NCBI RefSeq assembly: GCF_000355805.1
Contig: NZ_CM001837.1
Location: 2,655,868 to 2,719,867 of the forward strand
Reading direction: 5' to 3'
Source: Dokdonia sp. PRO95
GTDB taxonomy: Bacteria > Bacteroidota > Bacteroidia > Flavobacteriales > Flavobacteriaceae
DNA: 64,000 bases
Part shown: positions 1 to 8,839 of the stretch, in pieces
Numbering within the stretch: position 1 is the first letter of the stretch
How the letters are laid out: each line of letters begins with the position of its first letter
Position numbers and translations under genes: made by a program
Notes under the pieces: generated by a model
Seen by the model: only the letters and a program-made list of their open reading frames with translations
Told to the model about the DNA's origin: nothing
Database searches by the model: none

Positions 1-2
1 TT

Positions 3-1808
3 ATGTGCTCTTTTTTCTCTATAAGTGCACAGGAGCTTCCATACCTATCAGATATTGCTGTACCCGACTCTATAACTGTAAAAAGTTATCCTGTCTTGAG
101 AGCTGATTTTTTTGCTCTTTTTAAAGATGATATGACATCAGTTGATTCATTGGAGCTAGAATTAAAAGGGAAGGAGCTTATAAAACGAGCAGCACGAAGT
201 AAGAATAAATCTGATGTTGTTAAAATTTATCTTGTTTTAGCTGAATTAAGAAATAATGATTTTGATTTATTTGATTATATATTAAATTTTACTGAAGAAA
301 ATAATTTGCTCGTTTTGTATGAAACAGCTCTGTTGAGTAAGGCAATATCATATTATTATAATGATCAAATCGATATGTCTTTGCAGTTAGCAGAAGAGGC
401 GTATAAATATTCTGAAGAATCCGGAAATTTATCTAACAAATGGACTTTGAAGAATTTTATTGGGGTATTACAGATAAATTATGGAAATGTAAGTCGCGGT
501 ATTTCAAATTTAAAGGAAGTAGAGTCTATTTTCACAACTGGAAAAGTTAAGAATATTCACATCTACAATAGTGATTCTCAGAATAAGAATATTCTTGCTT
601 CCGTTAGATATTCTATTGCATCTTCTTACTTTGATATAGATAGTCTAGATGCTGCAAGCGATTACATAGAAAAAGTGAAGATTTATGCTGATACTGATAA
701 TGATAAAGAGTATCAGAACACTTACTTAGGGCTTAAAGGGGCTATTTTAATCAAACAAAAAAAATACCTAGAAGGGTTAGATGTAACCAATCAATATATT
801 TCTAATGACTATGAAAAGGGAGATGATGAGTTGTCACATTCTTATGCTATGAAAGGTATTGCATATGAAGGTTTGAATTTAGACGAAAAGGCAACTACTT
901 CTTTCCTTAACGCTGATAGCCTTTTTGTAGCTGCAGGATCTGATTATCACTATGATGAGCTCAAGCATACGTTTAAATATTTGCTTAATCATTATAAGAT
1001 AGAAGGAAACACCAACAAGCAAATAGAATATCTAAATAAACTGATTGTCTATGAGGAAACGGTAGGTAGTCTTAAAGAATCTGTGACTAACGGGGTTGCG
1101 TCTATGTATACTATCCCAGAGCTTACAGCTGAGAAGGAGCTTCTAATAAATAAACTAGAAAAGGAAAAGACAATAAGTAATGCAGGTATTATTCTATTTA
1201 TAATCTTGAGTTGCATAGGAGTTATCGTAGCGATTTTTCAATACAGAAAAAGACTTATTTATAAAAAGAGATTTGATAATCTTAGAGTAACGCTTGAGGA
1301 GCGCATTAAAAACGAGGAGTCATCTCCTATAAATGATTCAAGTGCGACTGAGAAAATTATTAAAAACCTTGTACCAATATTAAAGTCTACACAAGCAGAT
1401 AAAATTAAAGCTGGTCTCAAAAATTTTGAGGACACATTACTGTTCACAGAGGAAAACATCACACTTAAGAGTCTAGCTCTCCAAGTAGGTACTAATTCAT
1501 CATATCTGTCTAAGTATATTAATGATGAGAAATCAGAGAACTTCTCTGTTTATATCAATGACTTGCGCATTAATCATGTGCTTAAACTGCTCTATAGTTC
1601 TCAGAAAATAAGAACGTACACAGTGAGTGCGCTAGCCAAAGAGGTTGGTTTTTCTAATCCAAAATCATTTTCAAACCACTTTAAACGTATCACTGGGCTT
1701 TCGGTGACCTACTTTATTAAAAATTTGGAGGAAATTAAAGAGAGTCCTTCAAAAGAAAAGGATGATAATGTGATAGATTTTTTAGAGCGAATTAATAAAA
1801 CAGGCTAA
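3..1808 (+). CDS. TPR-transmembrane-AraC hybrid transcriptional regulator (5' partial)
   Basis: The visible 601 residues begin with the end of a probable signal peptide (FFSISAQE), so the true start lies before the window. Residues about 30-380 are helical and TPR-like. One membrane segment follows near 394-413 (AGIILFIILSCIGVIVAIF), then a basic stretch and, from about 490, two helix-turn-helix units of the AraC type (LKSLALQVGTNSSYLSKYI and VSALAKEVGFSNPKSFSNHF). This architecture is common in Flavobacteriia, where the periplasmic TPR part is thought to sense a signal and the cytoplasmic part to bind DNA. The target genes cannot be read from the sequence. The family call is secure. Confidence 0.88.
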   Translation: MCSFFSISAQELPYLSDIAVPDSITVKSYPVLRADFFALFKDDMTSVDSLELELKGKELIKRAARSKNKSDVVKIYLVLAELRNNDFDLFDYILNFTEENNLLVLYETALLSKAISYYYNDQIDMSLQLAEEAYKYSEESGNLSNKWTLKNFIGVLQINYGNVSRGISNLKEVESIFTTGKVKNIHIYNSDSQNKNILASVRYSIASSYFDIDSLDAASDYIEKVKIYADTDNDKEYQNTYLGLKGAILIKQKKYLEGLDVTNQYISNDYEKGDDELSHSYAMKGIAYEGLNLDEKATTSFLNADSLFVAAGSDYHYDELKHTFKYLLNHYKIEGNTNKQIEYLNKLIVYEETVGSLKESVTNGVASMYTIPELTAEKELLINKLEKEKTISNAGIILFIILSCIGVIVAIFQYRKRLIYKKRFDNLRVTLEERIKNEESSPINDSSATEKIIKNLVPILKSTQADKIKAGLKNFEDTLLFTEENITLKSLALQVGTNSSYLSKYINDEKSENFSVYINDLRINHVLKLLYSSQKIRTYTVSALAKEVGFSNPKSFSNHFKRITGLSVTYFIKNLEEIKESPSKEKDDNVIDFLERINKTG

Positions 1809-1834
1809 GTAGCTTTTGTCTCCATACATAATCA

Positions 1835-1872
1835 TAAAAAAACCACAGCTTATATTGCTGTGGTTTTTTTGT
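1835..1872. terminator. Bidirectional terminator between the AraC-type regulator and porX
   Basis: A 9-bp perfect stem (AACCACAGC, 1841-1849, with GCTGTGGTT, 1857-1865) has a 7-nt loop, an A-run on its left and a T-run on its right. It can therefore end transcription of both converging genes. Confidence 0.9.
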
Positions 1873-1878
1873 TTGTGT

Positions 1879-1900
1879 TTACGCTTTCGCGAAAGCGTAA
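1879..1900. repeat. Dispersed TTTCGCGAAA palindrome, copy 1 (perfect 22 bp)
   Basis: TTA + CGCTTTCGCGAAAGCG + TAA is a perfect 22-bp palindrome. It lies between a terminator and the stop codon of porX. Having no T-tract, it is not a terminator itself. Confidence 0.95.
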
Positions 1901-1905
1901 CATCT

Positions 1906-3453
1906 CTATTTAGGTTCAAGCACCACAAAAGGAATCACCATCTCCTCAAGGCTTACGCCTCCATGTTGATAGGTGTTTCTGTAATAACTTACGTAATGGT
2001 TAAAATTATTAGGGTAAGCAAAAAATAAATCTCCTTTTGCAAAAATGAATGAACTACTCATATTAATAGTAGGTAAGTGTATCGTGCGAGGATCTTCGGC
2101 AGCGAGTACGTCCTTATCTTCATATGTAAGACTTCTTCCGGTTTTGTATCGCAGGTTGAGGCTTGTATTTTTGTCCCCTATAACTTTTGATGGATTTTTG
2201 ACATTAATGGTACCGTGATCTGTAGTAAGAATTAGTTTCATGCCTAACTCTTGCACCTGCTGTATCATCGTGAGGAGTGGTGAATTTTTAAACCAGCTCT
2301 CTGTGAGTGATCTATAAGCCTTGTCATTGCTAGCAAGCTCTTTAATTACCTCCATTTCCGTCTTAGAGTGCGATAGCATATCTACAAAGTTGTAAACGAC
2401 TACCGTGAGATCATTGTCTTTTTGCGATTTAAAATTATCAGCTAGTTTTTTTCCATTTTTTAAATTGGTGATTTTGTGATATTCCCAGTTTAGGTCAAGA
2501 CGTAGCCTTTTAAGTTGTGCCTCTAGAAAATCTGCTTCATGCATGTTTTTTCCTCCCTCATCTGTGTCATCAAGCCATAAGTCTGGATGCTTTTTTTTCA
2601 TTTCTTCTGGCATAAGTCCAGAAAATATAGCATTACGCGCATACTGAGTTGCTGTAGGCAAAATACTATAATAAGGTTCTTCTTCTATTTTTTTATAATG
2701 AGCATTAAGGTGTGGCTCAAAAGCCTTCCATTGGTCATAACGCATGTTATCTATAACAATGAATAGGGTAGGAGTGTCTTTTGTAAGGTGTGGTTGTACT
2801 TTGTCTTTAAATAAGGTATGAGACATTGTAGGCCCTTCGTAGCCATTGAACCAATCTGGGTAATTTTTGTCTATAAATTTACAGAACTGATTATTTGCTT
2901 CAGATTTTTGAGATTCTAAAATCTCAAACATTCCCGTATCTTCTATTCCCTCAAGTTCCATCTCCCAGTAAATAAGCTTTTGGTAAAGCTCAGACCACTC
3001 TTCAAAACTATTTACCATAGATAAATCCATAGCAATCTTGCGAAATTCTTGCTGATACGAAGAGGTAGTTTTCTGACTTATTAATCTACTATGATCAAGA
3101 TTTTTCTTTAAACTTAATAATATCTGGTTAGGATTTACGGGTTTGATAAGGTAGTCTACTATTTTAGAGCCTATTGCCTCTTCCATAATATACTCTTCCT
3201 CACTTTTTGTAATCATAACCACGGGTACATTCTCACGTTTATTCTTGATTTCGCTTAAAGTTTCTAGACCGGATAAGCCTGGCATATTTTCATCAAGAAA
3301 AATGATGTCAAAGTTTTGCTCATCTATCATTTCTACGGCTTCGGCGCCATTATCACAAGTTGTTACGCTATAATTCTTTTTCTCAAGAAATAAAATATGT
3401 GGTTTGAGTAAGTCAATTTCGTCATCTACCCAAAGTATTTGTATGTTGCTCAT
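1906..3453 (-). CDS. porX: PorX: response regulator with PglZ domain, T9SS regulator
   Basis: The 515-residue protein starts with a CheY-like receiver domain: acidic cluster D10-D11-E12, phosphoacceptor D54 (IIFLDENMPGLSG) and K104 (DYLIKPVNP). About 190 residues onward it carries a PglZ/alkaline-phosphatase-like domain (LFIVIDNMRYDQWKAF, LTTDHGT). This two-part layout is the PorX family. In Porphyromonas and Flavobacterium, PorX works with the histidine kinase PorY and the sigma factor SigP to control the type IX secretion and gliding apparatus; the PglZ part is a zinc-dependent phosphodiesterase. No partner kinase is in the window. The gene is divergent from the HD-domain gene. Confidence 0.93.
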   Translation of the reverse strand: MSNIQILWVDDEIDLLKPHILFLEKKNYSVTTCDNGAEAVEMIDEQNFDIIFLDENMPGLSGLETLSEIKNKRENVPVVMITKSEEEYIMEEAIGSKIVDYLIKPVNPNQILLSLKKNLDHSRLISQKTTSSYQQEFRKIAMDLSMVNSFEEWSELYQKLIYWEMELEGIEDTGMFEILESQKSEANNQFCKFIDKNYPDWFNGYEGPTMSHTLFKDKVQPHLTKDTPTLFIVIDNMRYDQWKAFEPHLNAHYKKIEEEPYYSILPTATQYARNAIFSGLMPEEMKKKHPDLWLDDTDEGGKNMHEADFLEAQLKRLRLDLNWEYHKITNLKNGKKLADNFKSQKDNDLTVVVYNFVDMLSHSKTEMEVIKELASNDKAYRSLTESWFKNSPLLTMIQQVQELGMKLILTTDHGTINVKNPSKVIGDKNTSLNLRYKTGRSLTYEDKDVLAAEDPRTIHLPTINMSSSFIFAKGDLFFAYPNNFNHYVSYYRNTYQHGGVSLEEMVIPFVVLEPK

Positions 3454-3509
3454 ATAATTAGTTAAGTATGTTAGTCTTCAAGAGGCCCCTAGTTTGCAAG
3501 GCGAAACCT

Positions 3510-3517
3510 TATATTTG
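3510..3517 (+). promoter_or_regulatory. Bacteroidota -7 element (TATATTTG) before the HD-domain gene
   Basis: A perfect TAnnTTTG match lies 55 nt before the preferred start at 3572. The nearest upstream TTG (3494-3496) is only 13 nt away, closer than usual, so the -33 part is doubtful. Confidence 0.5.
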
Positions 3518-3523
3518 TACGTA

Positions 3524-3545
3524 TTACGCTTTCGCGAAAGCGTAA
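3524..3545. repeat. Dispersed TTTCGCGAAA palindrome, copy 2 (perfect 22 bp)
   Basis: This is identical to copy 1 (TTA/TAA outer arms). It lies in the probable 5' UTR of the HD-domain gene. Translated in the upstream-extended frame it would read RFRES, which is not part of the protein family. Confidence 0.95.
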
Positions 3546-3571
3546 ATTATAGAAATCAAAAATTTTTAATA

Positions 3572-4795
3572 TTGAAGTCTCCCAAAGTTACAATTATTAA
3601 CGACCCTATTTATGGGTTTATTACTATACCTAATGGTGTAGTCTTTGATTTGATACAACACAAATACTTTCAGAGACTTCGACGTATTACACAGATGGGG
3701 TTATCATATCTTGTCTATCCTGGAGCACATCATACTCGTTTTCAACATGCGATAGGGTGTCTTGGTGTAATGCAAAAAGCCATAAAAGTCCTTGAAGACA
3801 AAGGCGTTGAGATATCAGCCGAAGAAAAAGAAGGCGTATTTATCGCAATCTTACTTCACGATATAGGTCATGGTCCTTTTTCTCATGCAATGGAACACAG
3901 CATTGTAGAAGGTGTGAGTCATGAGCATATTTCTACCTTATTTATGGAGGCGCTCAACAAGGAGTTTAACGGAAGTTTAACGCTAGCAATAGAAATTTTT
4001 AAGGGGTCTTATCACCGCTCATTTTTAAATCAGTTGGTTTCTGGTCAGTTAGATATGGATCGCACTGATTACTTAAAGCGTGATAGCTTCTATACTGGAA
4101 TGGCTGAAGGCAATATAAACACTGAGCGTATAGTTGCAATGCTTAATGTGAAGGATAACAAGCTTGTAGTAGAAGAAAAAGGCGTGTATACCGTAGAGAA
4201 GTTTCTTGTAGCTAGAAGGCTCATGTACTGGCAGGTATACCTACATAAAACAGGGATTGTAGCAGAGCAGTTGATAACAAGGGTGCTTAAGCGCGCAAAA
4301 GAACTCTCCCATAATGGCACCGTGCTATCTTCAAGTAACGCTTTGCAGTATTTTTTACAACATAGAATAGACAGCGATACTATTAAAAATAGTCTTGATA
4401 CGTTTGCCCAGCTAGATGATTATGACATTGTATCTGCTATGAAAGAATGGTGCTCCCATGATGATTTTGTGCTTTCTGAGTTGTCTAAGGCAATTATAAA
4501 TAGAGATCTTTTGAATGTAAAAATTAAAAAGAAACCTTTTGCAGCATCTAAGCTTGAGCAACATAAGTCGTCGTTAATGCAAAAGTTTGAGATAACAGAA
4601 CATGAGGCATCTTACTTTGTATTTACAGGTACGATATCAAACCAAGCTTATAATTATGAGAAGGGGGGAATTAATATTCTACTTAATAATGGTAAGATTG
4701 TAGATGTAGTGAAAGCTAGTGATCAATTGAGTTTAAAGTCACTTACTAAAGAAGTAGTTAAAAACTATCTCTGTTACCCAAAACCTAAACGTTAA
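3572..4795 (+). CDS. HD-domain phosphohydrolase (dGTPase-like)
   Basis: This is a cytoplasmic metal-dependent phosphohydrolase of the HD superfamily, related to deoxynucleotide triphosphohydrolases. With the TTG at 3572 as residue 1 it has 407 residues. The metal-binding signature is H59 (TRFQHAIG), H96-D97 (LLHDIGHGPFSH) and a later Asp in QLDMDRTDYLKRD. The frame stays open back to 3494, but that extension crosses a -7 promoter element and a dispersed palindrome, while relatives begin close to NDPIYGFITIP. TTG 3572 is therefore preferred. It ends 21 nt before lpxD. The physiological substrate is unknown. Confidence 0.85.
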   Translation: MKSPKVTIINDPIYGFITIPNGVVFDLIQHKYFQRLRRITQMGLSYLVYPGAHHTRFQHAIGCLGVMQKAIKVLEDKGVEISAEEKEGVFIAILLHDIGHGPFSHAMEHSIVEGVSHEHISTLFMEALNKEFNGSLTLAIEIFKGSYHRSFLNQLVSGQLDMDRTDYLKRDSFYTGMAEGNINTERIVAMLNVKDNKLVVEEKGVYTVEKFLVARRLMYWQVYLHKTGIVAEQLITRVLKRAKELSHNGTVLSSSNALQYFLQHRIDSDTIKNSLDTFAQLDDYDIVSAMKEWCSHDDFVLSELSKAIINRDLLNVKIKKKPFAASKLEQHKSSLMQKFEITEHEASYFVFTGTISNQAYNYEKGGINILLNNGKIVDVVKASDQLSLKSLTKEVVKNYLCYPKPKR

Positions 4796-4802
4796 TTTTT
4801 CC

Positions 4803-4810
4803 TATTTTTG
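4803..4810 (+). promoter_or_regulatory. -7 element TATTTTTG immediately before lpxD
   Basis: A perfect TAnnTTTG element ends 6 nt before the ATG at 4817. If it is used, transcription starts at or within a few bases of the start codon and the message is leaderless or nearly so. Confidence 0.45.
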
Positions 4811-4816
4811 TCATCC

Positions 4817-5842
4817 ATGAAATTTACCGCAAACCAAATCGCAGGAATACTAGAAGGAACTATAGAAGGTAATCCTGATGTAGAAGTATCAAAGCTCGCA
4901 AAAATAGAAGAAGGAATCCCAGGATCTCTTACGTTTCTTGCGAATCCTAAGTATACATCATTTATATATACTACCGAGGCAAGTATTGCCATTGTAGGAA
5001 ATGATTTTGAAGCAGAACAACCTGTTAAGCCCACGCTTATACGAGTAGAAGATGCATACAAGTCATTTTCAAAACTACTAGAATATTATAATCAAGTAAA
5101 GCTTAATAAATCGGGAATAGAGCAGCCTTGTTTTATTTCTGAAACAGCCACTTATGGTGACGCACTTTATCTAGGTGCTTTTTCATACCTAGGAGAGAAC
5201 GTAACTATAGGGAATAACGTAAAAATTTACCCTAACGTTTATATAGGAGATAATGTAACTATAGGAGACAATTGTGTGCTTTTTGCAGGATCAAAGGTGT
5301 ATTCTGACAGTGTTATAGGTAACACGGTCTACATACACAGTGGTGCAATTGTAGGTGCAGATGGTTTTGGCTTTACGCCCAATGAAAAGGGAGAGTATAG
5401 TAAAGTGCCTCAAACAGGTAATGTGATTATAGAGGATCACGTAGATATAGGGGCAGGAACTACTATAGATCGCGCAACATTAGGATCTACGGTAATTAGA
5501 ACAGGTGTTAAACTTGATAACCAGATTCAAATTGCACATAATGTAGAGATAGGTTCTCATACAGCTATTGCAGCACAAACAGGTGTTGCCGGTTCTACAA
5601 AAATAGGTAAGCATTGCCTTATAGGTGGTCAAGTAGGTATCTCTGGACACCTAACTATAGGAGATAATGTACGCATACAGGCACAATCTGGAATAGGAAG
5701 AAATATAAAAGATAACGAAGTGCTACAGGGATCTCCATCATTTAATTATTCTGATTGGAATCGTTCATACGTTCACTTCAAGAATTTACCAAAAATCGTA
5801 CAAACGGTAAACGAATTAAAAAAACAACAAAATAATGAGTAA
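4817..5842 (+). CDS. lpxD: UDP-3-O-(3-hydroxyacyl)glucosamine N-acyltransferase LpxD
   Basis: LpxD adds the amide-linked hydroxyacyl chain in the third committed step of lipid A synthesis, using acyl-ACP in the cytoplasm. The 341-residue protein has an N-terminal uridine-binding domain (to about 100) and then a left-handed beta-helix of hexapeptide repeats (IGDNVTIGDN type). Both histidines tied to catalysis are present: H241 (QIAHNVEIG) and H278 (ISGHLTIG). An upstream TTG at 4808 is in frame but overlaps the -7 element, and relatives start at MKFTA, so ATG 4817 is chosen. Its end overlaps lpxC-fabZ by 8 nt, which indicates an lpxD-lpxC/fabZ-lpxA operon. Confidence 0.95.
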   Translation: MKFTANQIAGILEGTIEGNPDVEVSKLAKIEEGIPGSLTFLANPKYTSFIYTTEASIAIVGNDFEAEQPVKPTLIRVEDAYKSFSKLLEYYNQVKLNKSGIEQPCFISETATYGDALYLGAFSYLGENVTIGNNVKIYPNVYIGDNVTIGDNCVLFAGSKVYSDSVIGNTVYIHSGAIVGADGFGFTPNEKGEYSKVPQTGNVIIEDHVDIGAGTTIDRATLGSTVIRTGVKLDNQIQIAHNVEIGSHTAIAAQTGVAGSTKIGKHCLIGGQVGISGHLTIGDNVRIQAQSGIGRNIKDNEVLQGSPSFNYSDWNRSYVHFKNLPKIVQTVNELKKQQNNE

Positions 5843-7241
5843 CGCTAAAGCACAACAACGTACGATAGCTAAAGAAATAAGCTTACAAGGTGTGGGTCTG
5901 CATACAGGTGCAGATGTACTTATGACCTTTAAGCCAGCTCCAGAAAATCACGGCTATAAATTTAAACGCCTTGATCTTGAAGGAGAGCCAGTACTTAATG
6001 CAGATGCTTCTCTTGTAACTAATACACAACGAGGAACAAACCTTGAAAGAAACGGCGTTTCTATTCAGACCACAGAGCACGTACTTGCTGCTTGTGTAGG
6101 TCTTGAGATAGATAACCTTCTTATAGAACTTAACGCTTCTGAGCCTCCTATTATGGATGGTTCTTCTAAGTTTTTTGTAGAAGCACTTGAAGAAGCTGGT
6201 ATTTTAGAGCAAGAAGCTGTACGTGATGAATATATCGTTAAGGAAATTATTACATATCTAGACGAAGAGTCTGGAAGTGAAATTATTTTAATGCCTGCAG
6301 ATGAGTATCAAGTGACTACTATGGTGGACTTTGGTACTAAAGTGTTAGGTACTCAAAATGCAAGCATACAGCACATTTCAGAATTTAAGGAGGAAATTTC
6401 AGATAGTAGAACCTTTAGCTTTCTTCATGAAATAGAGATGTTACTTGAGCACGGCCTTATTAAAGGTGGAGATCTCAATAATGCGATTGTATATGTAGAT
6501 AAGGAATTATCTCCTAGTACAATGGAAAAGTTGAAAGTAGCTTTTAACAAAGATGATATTGCGGTTAAACCTAATGGTATTTTAGATAACCTCACTTTAC
6601 ACCATGCTAATGAAGCGGCACGTCATAAATTACTTGACGTGATAGGTGATCTAGCACTTGCAGGAACGAGAATACGTGGTAAAATCATTGCAAATAAGCC
6701 TGGACACTTTGTAAACACCCAGTTTGCAAAGAAGCTTCAGAAAATTATTAAGAATGAACGTCGTAACTATTTTCCAGATGTAGATTTACACGCTACACCT
6801 GTAAAAGATGTAAATCAAATCATGGAGATGCTTCCACATAGGCCTCCATTCTTGCTCGTAGATAAAATTTTAGAGCTTACTAAAGAGCATGTGATAGGAG
6901 TGAAGAATGTCACAATGAATGAACCATTCTTTGTGGGTCACTTCCCTGGATCTCCAGTGATGCCTGGCGTACTTCAAATAGAAGCGATGGCTCAAACGGG
7001 AGGTATTTTAGTATTGAGTACCGTTCCAGATCCAGAAAACTACCTCACTTATTTGCTCAAAATAGATAAGGTAAGATATAAACATCAGGTGGTACCTGGT
7101 GATACCCTTATTTTCAAATTAGACCTAATGTCACCTATACGTAGAGGAATCTGCCAGATGCAAGCTCGCGCTTATGCAAATGGTAAACTTGTCTCAGAAG
7201 CCGAAATAATGGCACAAATAGTAAAAGTAAAAAATCTCTAG
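5835..7241 (+). CDS. lpxC/fabZ: Bifunctional UDP-3-O-acyl-GlcNAc deacetylase / 3-hydroxyacyl-ACP dehydratase (LpxC-FabZ fusion)
   Basis: Residues 1 to about 310 are LpxC, the zinc deacetylase that commits the cell to lipid A. Its zinc ligand H82 lies in TTEHVLAACVGL, and the second zinc motif HKLLDVIGDLALAG is intact. Residues from about 325 are FabZ, with the catalytic His in MLPHRPPFLLVDK and the signature GHFPGSPVMPGVLQIEAMAQ. Fusion of the two is typical of Bacteroidota and couples the deacetylase to production of unsaturated acyl chains from the same hydroxyacyl-ACP pool. It is translationally coupled to lpxD and lies 1 nt before lpxA. Confidence 0.96.
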   Translation: MSNAKAQQRTIAKEISLQGVGLHTGADVLMTFKPAPENHGYKFKRLDLEGEPVLNADASLVTNTQRGTNLERNGVSIQTTEHVLAACVGLEIDNLLIELNASEPPIMDGSSKFFVEALEEAGILEQEAVRDEYIVKEIITYLDEESGSEIILMPADEYQVTTMVDFGTKVLGTQNASIQHISEFKEEISDSRTFSFLHEIEMLLEHGLIKGGDLNNAIVYVDKELSPSTMEKLKVAFNKDDIAVKPNGILDNLTLHHANEAARHKLLDVIGDLALAGTRIRGKIIANKPGHFVNTQFAKKLQKIIKNERRNYFPDVDLHATPVKDVNQIMEMLPHRPPFLLVDKILELTKEHVIGVKNVTMNEPFFVGHFPGSPVMPGVLQIEAMAQTGGILVLSTVPDPENYLTYLLKIDKVRYKHQVVPGDTLIFKLDLMSPIRRGICQMQARAYANGKLVSEAEIMAQIVKVKNL

Positions 7242-7242
7242 T

Positions 7243-8025
7243 ATGAATCAGCCATTAGCATATGTGCACCCAGGTGCAAAAATTGCAAAGAATGTAGTTA
7301 TAGAACCATTCACAACGATACATAATAACGTTGTAATAGGTGAGGGTAGCTGGATAGGGTCTAACGTGACCATTATGGAAGGCGCGCGCATAGGGAAGAA
7401 CGTAAGTATCTTTCCTGGAGCAGTAATCTCTGCAGTGCCACAAGATAAAAAGTTTAATGACGAAGATACTGTTACCATTATAGGTGATAACACTACAATA
7501 CGTGAGTGTGTGACTATTAATCGTGGTACCTCAGACCGTATGAAAACTCAAGTAGGAAACAATTGTTGGATTATGGCATATTGCCACATTGCACATGATT
7601 GTATCGTGGGTGATAATTGTATTTTTTCTAATAACAGTACACTCGCTGGTCACATTACCGTAGGTGATCACGTAGTGCTAGCTGGGATGGCTGCAATACA
7701 GCAGTTTTGTACGATAGGGAGCCATGCTTTTGTAACTGGTGGGTCTTTAGTGCGTAAGGATGTACCTCCTTTTGTAAAGGCAGGTCGTGAGCCGTTAAGT
7801 TATGTAGGTATTAACTCTATAGGACTACGTCGTCGCGGATTTACCACAGAGAAAATTCGTGAAATACAAGATATTTTCCGCATCTTGTATCAAAAGAATT
7901 ACAATAACTCACAAGCGGTAGCTATTATAGAAGCAGAGATGGAAGCCACTCAGGAGCGAGATGAAATATTGCAATTTATACGCAACTCTCAACGTGGTAT
8001 CATGAAAGGATACTTTAACTCATAA
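7243..8025 (+). CDS. lpxA: Acyl-ACP--UDP-N-acetylglucosamine O-acyltransferase LpxA
   Basis: LpxA catalyses the first, reversible step of lipid A synthesis. The 260-residue protein is mostly hexapeptide repeats forming a left-handed beta-helix, with the catalytic His in CHIAHDCIVGDN. A helical C-terminus follows (GLRRRGFTTEKIREIQDIF), as in E. coli LpxA. It starts 1 nt after the lpxC-fabZ stop and closes the lipid A operon. The next genes follow a 179-bp gap holding two palindrome variants. Confidence 0.96.
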   Translation: MNQPLAYVHPGAKIAKNVVIEPFTTIHNNVVIGEGSWIGSNVTIMEGARIGKNVSIFPGAVISAVPQDKKFNDEDTVTIIGDNTTIRECVTINRGTSDRMKTQVGNNCWIMAYCHIAHDCIVGDNCIFSNNSTLAGHITVGDHVVLAGMAAIQQFCTIGSHAFVTGGSLVRKDVPPFVKAGREPLSYVGINSIGLRRRGFTTEKIREIQDIFRILYQKNYNNSQAVAIIEAEMEATQERDEILQFIRNSQRGIMKGYFNS

Positions 8026-8033
8026 GTTTTCTT

Positions 8034-8055
8034 TTACGCTTTCGCGAAAATTTGA
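8034..8055. repeat. Dispersed palindrome, copy 3 (one arm replaced by AATTTGA)
   Basis: The left arm is canonical (ACGCTTTCGCGAAA) but the right arm reads AATTTGA in place of GCGTAA. The same altered arm occurs at 48702-48722. Together with copy 4 it forms a long inverted repeat before efp. Confidence 0.85.
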
Positions 8056-8070
8056 CAACACGACAATCAT

Positions 8071-8094
8071 GCTTTGACCAAACATAGGTCAAGC
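8071..8094. promoter_or_regulatory. Inverted repeat TTGACC-N7-GGTCAA upstream of efp
   Basis: GCTTTGACC and GGTCAAGC face each other across AAACATA, with one unpaired T. It could be an operator or a short stem-loop. There is no T-tract, so it is not a typical terminator for lpxA. Confidence 0.35.
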
Positions 8095-8130
8095 TGAGAA
8101 ATTCATAAAACGGAGAGATTGATAATCTTT

Positions 8131-8150
8131 TCATATTTTCGCGAAAGCGA
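8131..8150. repeat. Dispersed palindrome, copy 4 (inverted partner of copy 3)
   Basis: The core TTTCGCGAAA is at 8137-8146. Bases 8131-8149 are the reverse complement of 8037-8055 with one mismatch in 19, so copies 3 and 4 are the two ends of one inverted repeat about 75 bp apart. Confidence 0.85.
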
Positions 8151-8204
8151 GATTAACTTTTAAATAAATAAGAATTCTGTATTTGCAGATACTTAACACT
8201 ACAT

Positions 8205-8771
8205 ATGGCAACAACATCAGACATACGCAACGGACTTTGTATTAATTACAATCACGATATTTATAAAATCATCGAATTCTTACATGTGAAGCCAGGTAAG
8301 GGACCTGCTTTTGTAAGAACAAAAATGAAAAGTGTAACCTCAGGTAAAGTTCTTGATAATACATTTTCGGCTGGTCATAAGATTGATGAAGTACGTGTAG
8401 AAACACATAAATTCCAGTTTTTATATAATGATGCAGAGGGATATCACTTCATGAATACAGAAGATTATACGCAAATTGCTTTGCAAGAGACTGCGCTAGA
8501 TCGTTCTAACTTATTGAAAGAAGGAGAAGTTGTTACTGTGTTAATTAATACAGAAGATAATGCACCACTTTCTGTAGATATGCCAGCATCTGTAATTCTT
8601 GAAGTAACACACACAGAACCTGGTGTGAAAGGAAATACGGCTACTAATGCGACAAAGCCAGCAACTGTTGAGACAGGAGCAGAAGTAAACGTTCCTTTGT
8701 TTATAAATGAAGGTGACAAGATAAAAATAGAAACCGACAAAGGGACCTATAAAGAACGCGTTAAGGAATAG
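8205..8771 (+). CDS. efp: Translation elongation factor P
   Basis: EF-P rescues ribosomes stalled at polyproline stretches. The 188-residue protein has the usual three beta-barrel domains. The loop that reaches the peptidyl-transferase centre is KPGKGPAF, with the tip lysine at K32. Domain III ends with the conserved DKIKIETDKGTYKERV. A near-consensus -7 element (TGTATTTG, 8178-8185) lies 20 nt before the start, so the gene is probably transcribed apart from the lipid A operon. A terminator follows. Confidence 0.96.
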   Translation: MATTSDIRNGLCINYNHDIYKIIEFLHVKPGKGPAFVRTKMKSVTSGKVLDNTFSAGHKIDEVRVETHKFQFLYNDAEGYHFMNTEDYTQIALQETALDRSNLLKEGEVVTVLINTEDNAPLSVDMPASVILEVTHTEPGVKGNTATNATKPATVETGAEVNVPLFINEGDKIKIETDKGTYKERVKE

Positions 8772-8798
8772 ATAATTTACCTACCAACTTATTATATA

Positions 8799-8828
8799 AA
8801 TCCCGTCAAATGACGGGATTTTCTTTTA
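8799..8828 (+). terminator. Terminator after efp
   Basis: AATCCCGTCA and TGACGGGATT (8799-8820) pair tightly and are followed by TTTTCTTTT. The in-frame ATG at 8810 of the next gene lies in this stem and is therefore an unlikely start. Confidence 0.85.
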
Positions 8829-8839
8829 TATTCGTAATC

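Noticed and set aside
3494-3571. Extended N-terminus MQGETLYLYVLRFRES for the HD protein
   Set aside because: It crosses a promoter element and palindrome copy 2 and does not resemble the family.
8034-8150. Insertion sequence before efp
   Set aside because: The inverted ends enclose only about 75 bp with no transposase. A MITE-like origin is possible but there is no target-site duplication I can see.
8810-8839. ATG 8810 as start of the second LpxD
   Set aside because: It lies within the efp terminator stem; GTG 8840 fits the family N-terminus.
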